This document shows, one piece after another, positions 8,838 through 15,107 of a stretch of 15,107 bases of DNA. A program made the translations under genes and the position numbers. Source of the stretch: Conidiobolus incongruus B7586 (lineage: Eukaryota > Entomophthoromycota > Entomophthoromycetes > Entomophthorales > Conidiobolaceae); the NCBI GenBank assembly GCA_000697335.1, contig JNEM01013902.1, positions 1 to 15,107 of the forward strand. Direction: 5' to 3'. Position 1 is the stretch's first letter, and each line of letters opens with the position of its first letter. The notes below the pieces were generated by a model that saw nothing but the letters and a program-made list of their open reading frames with translations, made no database searches and was not told the origin of the DNA.

Positions 8838-9238
8838 TGTTAAGAGACTAGTTCTCTAAATTCTTATATACACTTTTATATAATCCAATTAACTATTAAT
8901 TATATGATTAATTTATACTTATATAGTTAAATTAATTGTATAAATAGTATTAAATCATCTAATAAATTAGGTTCCTCTTTTTTTCCTCTTAATTCTTACT
9001 ATTTTTTACTTTTACACTATTTCTAAAATTGAGACTATATTCTGTTGATATTATAGGATATTAGCACTACCTAATATAAATCTTAATATATCAGTGACTC
9101 ATCCTAGTTTGAAGCTTAATTAAACTTTGTTTACACTTGCACACTACAGCTATGTTATATTACTATATTTTATGCTACACTACTTTTATATTAAGTTTTC
9201 CTCTATACTATATTAGTTTAACTACCACTATATTTATA
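8838..9238 (+). repeat. 5' LTR of the chromovirus fossil
   Basis: The 401-bp repeat starts with TG and is matched along its full length by 14158-14557. I estimate about 30 differences, nearly all transitions and running in both directions between the two copies. The LTR would have carried promoter and polyadenylation signals. Confidence 0.93.
8939..8946 (+). promoter_or_regulatory. TATA-like box in the 5' LTR
   Basis: TATAAATA is preserved at the same place in both LTRs (also 14259-14266), about 100 bases from the LTR start. This is a sensible position for an LTR promoter. It now belongs to a dead element. Confidence 0.4.
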
Positions 9239-9250
9239 TAGTATCAGTAA
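9239..9250 (+). other. Primer-binding region of the chromovirus fossil
   Basis: The bases directly after the 5' LTR read TAGTATCAGTAA. This resembles the tRNA-primed TGGTATCAG type of site, where the 3' CCA end of a tRNA pairs to start reverse transcription. The priming tRNA cannot be settled without the host tRNA set. Confidence 0.5.
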
Positions 9251-9419
9251 TAAAACTGTTAAAAACCTACTAGATATTAATAACTATCTGTATTAAACCT
9301 AATTATTGTTATTTTAAATCTTATCTATAATTTATTTCATTCAAATTTAACACTATATATTATAATACTACCAAAAAAGAAGATACCCTTATATTATTTT
9401 AATAATAATAATAGCTTAA

Positions 9420-10330
9420 TTACTAAATGAATTTAAGACTTTAGTTTTTAAGAACTTACTACCCTTTAAAAAACTTATATTAGACAACTTTTGATTAAAA
9501 AAAACATATCTCAAAGAACTTAAATTTAACAAACCAGCTATTTTACTATAATTAATATATTAAACCACCTCTTTAGTATCTTTAAAAACAAATTAACTAC
9601 TTATAATAGCTTAAAAAACCTTTATAAACTTAAAAACTACCTTAAAAATATAAAGAATTACCTTGATTTGATTCTTAATGAAGATTTAAAGGATATCTTT
9701 AAATTAGCTATTTTTTTTTTAGAAAAATTTACTTATACTTGGTGGTTAACTTATTATAAATTTAATCCTAAAAAATCTTCAGGAGGATAGCTTACTACAA
9801 AAATATAAACTTTTAAACAATTAGAAAAAACTTTTAAAGAAAGGTATTACTTAAAAAATTAAGTTTAATTAGCAAGAGAAAAGCTTTCCTAACTTAAATA
9901 AAAAACTTCTACAAGATAATTAATTGAGAAATTTAATGAGATATGTTTAAATATATTAAATATCACTAAAGAAAAATAAATCCATAAACTATTATAATGT
10001 TTTAACCTTTAAATAAAGCTTTAATTAGTTAGTAGGGAATACTTTGATAATATGTCTTTTTTTAACATTTGTGATATAGTAATTATAATCAATAATATTT
10101 TTTACTCTATAACTAAATCTTCCTACCCTAAAAATTAATCTTTTAAACTTTACTCTAACCTACTTAAGTTTCAAATGATAGATGTTTTTGCTTTAAAGTT
10201 TTATAAAAAAACCTTTAGTGAAGAAACTAAAGCCTACTTAAAAATAAACAAAGGTTGTTATTACTACTAAAAAACTTAAGTTAACTATAAAGTTAATAAA
10301 TACCCCTTAAGGAAGCAATATCTGTTTAAT
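9420..10330 (+). pseudogene. gag relic with CCHC zinc knuckle
   Basis: The capsid-like region is recognisable around 9732-9960, including the Y-T-W-W block typical of chromovirus gag. A CCHC zinc-knuckle relic lies at about 10248-10310. Gag would form the particle and bind the element's RNA. It is broken many times. Confidence 0.75.
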
Positions 10331-10579
10331 TTTTAATAATCCTAACCTACCAACCATAAATCAAACTTAAATAATATTAATATAACTTTAGAATCACCCT
10401 TTTTACAATTAGTTAGCAGATTCTAATCTAATCCACAAAAGTTCTAATAAACTAATGATTCTACAAATTAAACTATATATACTAGAGAAATCTAACTGAT
10501 TAAACCACTAGAAACTAAAAATATTCTAGTAACTAATTTACCTTGTAATTCTTTACCTTTAACTATCACCCTATTGTTT

Positions 10580-13500
10580 GTGTTAACTAATTCTTTTATA
10601 GATATACTTGTTAGTGTTTTAATTAACTTTAGTTGTTCTAGTTATATTATTTTTTCTTTTATTGTTGTAAAGCTATCTTTACCTACTTAAAAAAATAACT
10701 TGATAATTAAATATACTAACAACTTAATAGAATAAGCATCTGGTATTATATCTAGATACTTATTACTATCTCTTAACTACTCTTAATATATTAAATTCCT
10801 AGTTAACAACATTAGTTATAATTTTATACTAGGTTAAAATTAGTTTAAATATTATAGTTTTATATCTATAGATATTACCCTAGAAAGCTACAAATTTATT
10901 TTTTTCATATTCCAAAAGAAATTAGTAGAATTAATCTTAAAAAATTTATATTACCTTACTATAAAATTATTAAATACTTTACCTAACACTAACTCTATAA
11001 TTGTAGTAAATAATTTTATTATTATAAGTAAAAATCAATGTAAAAAGCTAATCAAAAACTTAAATAATCTATAAAGATATATATTTGTTTATTATTCATT
11101 TATTAACACTTCATCTGTTGATTTTAATGAAGTTATATTTAATAACCACTTCTTATATAATATAGTAAGTTTATTTGTTAATGTTTTTAAACCTGTGAAT
11201 AAATTACCACTTAAATATAATATTAAACACAAAATTAAATTAATCTTTAATATACAATTATATTTAAAACCTACTTACCATTTATCTCTTGAATAATACT
11301 AAACTTTAAAAGAAGAAATCTAAAAACTACTTGAAAATAAACACATTAGACCTTTTTCTTCACTATAAAAATCTCTAATCTTCTTTATATAAAAGGCTAA
11401 TGGTAGTTAAAAATTATATATTAATAATTGTGTTTTAAACTCTAAAACTATTAAGGATAAAACCCTATTATTAAACTTATATGATGTTAAAGATAAACTA
11501 CTTAGATCAACTATATTTACTAAACTAAATATTAAGAATAAATATTACAACATTAAAGTTGAAGAAGATACTATCTTTTTAACTACTTTCAACACTCTTT
11601 TAAACCACTATAAATTTACTGTTATAAACTTTAGATTGTGTAATGCCCCTACAACTTTTACTTAATTTATCAATTCCCTTTTTAACCTTGTTTTTAATAA
11701 CTTTATTATCATTTACTTTGATAATATCTTAATCTATTTAAAAACTAAAGAAGAATATATTTAACATGTTAATTAAATCCTATAAATTATTCAAGAACAT
11801 AAGTTACCTTTAAAACTATTAAAATATATCTTTAGTGCCTTTTTTGTTTTTTTCTATAGTTATATTGTTTCCTCTTAAGGAATTAGTATTGATCTAACTA
11901 AACTTAATGGTGTTAAAGCTTTTACTATATTTATAAACAAAAATCAGCTTATGTTTATATTTAGATTATTAAATTACTTTAAAGATTTTATTGATTTTTT
12001 TGTTAAATTTACTACTCTTCTTATTAATCACTTAAAGAAAAACTCTCTTTTTGAATAAACCCCACTACACACTTTTTGTATAAATGCTTTGATTTTCTAT
12101 ATTACTAATGTTTTTGCTTTATCTATCTTTAATTTAAAACTACCTACCATTATTTTTATTAACTCTAGTTTTTTTACAATTAATAGATAGTTAACTTAGT
12201 TTGAATTTAATTTATATTTTACCCTATAACTATAAAATAAAATAATAAATAAGGGAGAATAAGTTGAGTTTAACCTTACAAATGTTATTTTAAAACCAAT
12301 AACATTCTAGTTAAGAAAAATAAAACTAGCTGAATTAAAATACCTAGTCTATAAATAAAAACTCTTTACTTTAGTAGAAATAATCAAAAATCACTTACAT
12401 TTCTTATCCTACAACTTTTTCTTAACACTTACAGATTATAAATCACTTATCTACTTAAATACTTAGAAGTATTTATTAAGAAAATAAATTAGATAGATTA
12501 AAACTATTTAAGCTTATCTTTTCTTTATTTAATATCTTTTAGGTTAATAAAACTATGTTATAGATACTTTATTAAAAAATTTTACATATTTACCCTTTTA
12601 TTCTAATTGTAAAAATCCAGCAAATATTAACTTAATGATTATTAATGAAGGAAATAAAAAATTTATTAAACTACTTTAAGAAACACTGTTAAATAATAAT
12701 TTCTTTATTTTAGTTAAAGAAGAACTCTTTAAACTATTAGAAAACTAACTAAAATATGTTAAAAGATTTAAAATTATCAATAACTTACTATACTATAATA
12801 ATTGTTTATATATTCCTAACATTCTTAAGATTTAACAAACAATATTTAATGAATGTTATAATTTACTTGTTAGAAGACATCAAAACTAGTTAAAAATTGC
12901 TGAGAGAATTAAAACAAAGTATTACTAGCTTTCCCTAGTTAAATTAATTTAGAAATACACTAATACCTGTAATATATGCTAAAGAACTAAATATAATACT
13001 CAACTAAAATATAGTAAATTTATTCCCCTACAAGTCCCTAATAAAACTTAACAACAAATCCAACTTAATCTCATAGAAATCCTTAAATCAACAAATATTT
13101 ATAATAACTTACTAATTACAATTGATTCATTTTCTAAATATGTTTATTTTATTCTTTGTTTTAAAACTTCTACAGCTAAAGATATTACACAATTGTTATT
13201 CTCTAATATTTTTACCCACTATAAAATTCTACAAACTATTGTATCTGATAAAGATGTATAATTTAACTCTTAATTTTAGAAGTCACTATCCTTTTCTTTT
13301 AAGATTAACCTAGCTATATCTACTACTAATTATCACTAAACTAAAAAACTTGTTGAAAGTACTATCAAAACCTTAAAGTAAATAATTAGAGCCTATATTA
13401 ACACTAATCAGTTAAATTAAGATGCTTATATCTACCAACTCTAATATTTATTCAATACCCTTATCAATAAATCAACAGGTTTTAGCTTTTATTTCATCAA

Positions 13501-13900
13501 TTATAATAAACACTTTAACTTAATAATTACTCTAAAACTTTAAATCAACTTACCTTTAAACATTGTTGAATTTTAATCTAATATCAAACATATCAATTTT
13601 CTTGTTAAATATAACTTAGAAAAAAATTAAAAGATTATAGAATAATAATACTTAAAGTTATTTAGAAACCCTCTTAAATATAAAACTAGTATGTTTGTAT
13701 ACTTAGAACAATTTACCCTTAAACCTACCCTACTTAAATCTAGCTTAAATCCCAAATATTTACTATTATATTATAGTCCTTATAAAATTTAATCTATTGA
13801 TTTAAATTTTGAAAATATTACCTTAGAATTACCTCTAACTTTGAGGATCAACCCTACCTTTCACATATCTAAAATTAAACCATACTTTGAAAATTTTAAC
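10580..13900 (+). pseudogene. pol relic: protease, reverse transcriptase, RNase H, integrase
   Basis: The parts come in gypsy order. An aspartic protease relic lies at about 10590-10680. Reverse transcriptase covers about 11210-11760, with the L-C-N-A-P block near 11638-11655 and the active-site block near 11714-11745. RNase H covers about 12150-12580. Integrase covers about 12840-13900, with an HHCC zinc region at about 12840-12990 and a catalytic core at about 13020-13420. Its C-terminal GPY/F-like region lies at about 13720-13900. Reverse transcriptase and RNase H copy the element RNA, protease processes the polyprotein and integrase inserts the DNA. The whole region is broken many times over. 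Confidence 0.88.
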
Positions 13901-13964
13901 ACTTTTCCTAATTGATTAAAAACCCCAAAACTAGATCTAATTATTAATTAAGATAGAGAAGAAA

Positions 13965-14112
13965 AATACTATGTTGATTATATAATTAAGTTTAAATTTA
14001 TTAGGAATAAACTTTATTTTTATGTAAAATAGATGGGTTATCTTATTAAAGAAGCTACATAAGAACCTCTAGAAAATATTAAGAATATTTTAACTTATTA
14101 TACCTATTTGTA
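13965..14112 (+). pseudogene. Chromodomain relic at the integrase C terminus
   Basis: A block of about 45 codons has the layout of a chromodomain: an aromatic Y-V-D start, a basic strand, an M-G-Y turn and an E-P-L-E-N helix start. In chromoviruses this domain guides integration towards heterochromatin by reading histone marks. It places the element in the chromovirus branch. Confidence 0.85.
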
Positions 14113-14150
14113 AAAAAATTAGGGAGTGTGTTTCTTTTAAAAAACCCACT

Positions 14151-14157
14151 AGGGGAG
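14151..14157 (+). other. Polypurine tract of the chromovirus fossil
   Basis: AGGGGAG lies directly before the 3' LTR, where second-strand synthesis is primed in LTR elements. It is one of the few G-runs left in the element. Confidence 0.75.
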
Positions 14158-14557
14158 TATTAAAAGACTAATTCTTTAAATTCTTATATACACTTTCATA
14201 TAATCCAATTAACTATTAATTATATAATTAATTTATACTTATATAGTTAAAATAATTGTATAAATAGTATTAAATCATTTAATAAACCAGGTTCCTTTTT
14301 TTTCCTCTTAATTCTTACTATTTTTTACTTTTACACTATTTCTAAGATTGAAACTATATTCTATTGATATTGTAGGATATTAGCACTACCTAATATAAAT
14401 CTTAATATATTAGTGACTCATCCTAGTTTGAAGCTTAATTAAACTTTGTTTACACTTGCACACTACAGCCACATTATATTACTATGTTCTACACCACACT
14501 ACTTTTATATTAAGTCTTCCTCTACATTATATTAGTTTAACTACCACTACACTTACA
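14158..14557 (+). repeat. 3' LTR of the chromovirus fossil
   Basis: This 400-bp repeat matches 8838-9238 end to end with about one single-base length difference in a T-run. It ends in CA, as LTRs do, and is followed by ATAAT. Confidence 0.93.
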
Positions 14558-14562
14558 ATAAT
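14558..14562 (+). repeat. Target site duplication, right copy
   Basis: ATAAT matches 8833-8837 exactly, which fixes both outer ends of the element. Confidence 0.85.
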
Positions 14563-15107
14563 GTTAATATACTGTTATATTTAATAAAAATAATTTCCAT
14601 ATTATATTTTAATAGTTTATAATTCAGATGATTAATAATTTAATTTTATATTTTAACATCAAATAATATTATAAATTCATAATTATTTAATCTTAATACT
14701 TATCTCACAACTTAATTATAAATTATTATATCTATAATAATTAAATTTTATTATAATTTTATTAAATTTTTTAAAAAAACATTAATTTAACTGAATTGAT
14801 AAATATAAAAGTTATATATGATTAATAGCATAATGATCAATAACTATCAAATATAAAAATATTTAATAATATTATATAGATTAAAATTACAATGGAAGAT
14901 ATTATTTGCCTTATTTGAAATTATATAAGTATTTTTATTTTAATTTATTTAATCAATTAGAATTTATACTTTTTTTTCAAAATATTCTCAAAACTAATAT
15001 AAAAATTATATAATATTAAAATTTAAAATTAAATATAACTTTCTATATCAATTATATCAAATTATTACTATTATTTAATATTAATAATTTTTTACTATAT
15101 TTTTGAT
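14563..15107. other. AT-rich flank, nothing recognised
   Basis: No open frame of useful length, RNA gene or repeat copy was seen between the retroelement and the window end. Confidence 0.5.

Larger units (their letters stand above)
8838..14557 (+). mobile_element. Ty3/gypsy chromovirus fossil, full length with both LTRs
   Basis: The element is 5,720 bp long, with LTRs at 8838-9238 and 14158-14557, a primer-binding region, a polypurine tract and a 5-bp target duplication. The order gag, protease, reverse transcriptase, RNase H, integrase, chromodomain is that of chromoviruses within Ty3/gypsy (Metaviridae). It is complete in length but thoroughly broken, with very many breaks spread over all parts, and cannot encode its proteins. 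The decay is almost wholly G/C-to-A/T transitions on both strands, and I see no CpG in the whole element. That fits RIP or a similar repeat-directed mutation. Because such mutation acts quickly, the insertion may be younger than its damage suggests. Confidence 0.93.

Noticed and set aside
13122-13313. A 63-codon + strand reading frame
   Set aside because: It lies in another frame inside the integrase relic of the chromovirus fossil and encodes only Leu/Phe/Ile-rich chance sequence.
1-15107. CRISPR array, bacterial operon or plasmid-type module
   Set aside because: There are no regularly spaced direct repeats, no Shine-Dalgarno-led gene series and no bacterial genes. All recognisable coding relics are eukaryotic.
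1-15107. Mitochondrial origin of the window because of the extreme AT content
   Set aside because: The window holds nuclear transposons (Tc1/mariner, chromovirus) and a zinc-finger gene, and no mitochondrial protein, rRNA or tRNA gene.

Overview
The window looks like a gene-poor, very AT-rich stretch of a fungal nuclear genome, probably an ascomycete. Evidence for this: one small C2H2-type zinc-finger gene with asparagine- and serine-rich flanks, a chromodomain-bearing Ty3/gypsy element and Tc1/mariner copies of fungal style, and element decay dominated by C-to-T and G-to-A changes on both strands. That decay resembles repeat-induced point mutation (RIP). I cannot name the species.

Layout. 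1-395 is the 3' part of a Tc1/mariner copy (A, transposase on +), cut by the window edge. 618-1877 is a full-length but dead Tc1/mariner copy (B, transposase on -) with 50-bp terminal inverted repeats (TIRs). 2003-2053 and 2221-2320 are further scraps of the family. At 542-560 and 2321-2339 lie two exact copies of the synthetic 19-bp Tn5 mosaic end used in Nextera libraries. These are sequencing-adapter residue, and the joins at both places are suspect. 2784-3470 (-) is the only convincing host gene, a 228-residue protein with two zinc fingers. 3471-8832 is intergenic: its first 1.5 kb is somewhat richer in sequence complexity, and at 7109-7427 there is an isolated, noncoding island of about 35% GC. 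8838-14557 is a complete-length chromovirus (Ty3/gypsy) fossil with two 400-bp LTRs and a 5-bp target duplication. 14563-15107 is featureless AT-rich DNA.

The genes do not form a pathway. The story is one of genome defence and decay: transposons were mutated until almost no CpG remains, while a single regulator gene and a short noncoding island kept normal sequence complexity. I found no CRISPR array, operon or undescribed multi-gene system. The points most worth following up are the adapter-marked joins, the GC-richer island and the sharp compositional contrast between repeats and unique DNA.
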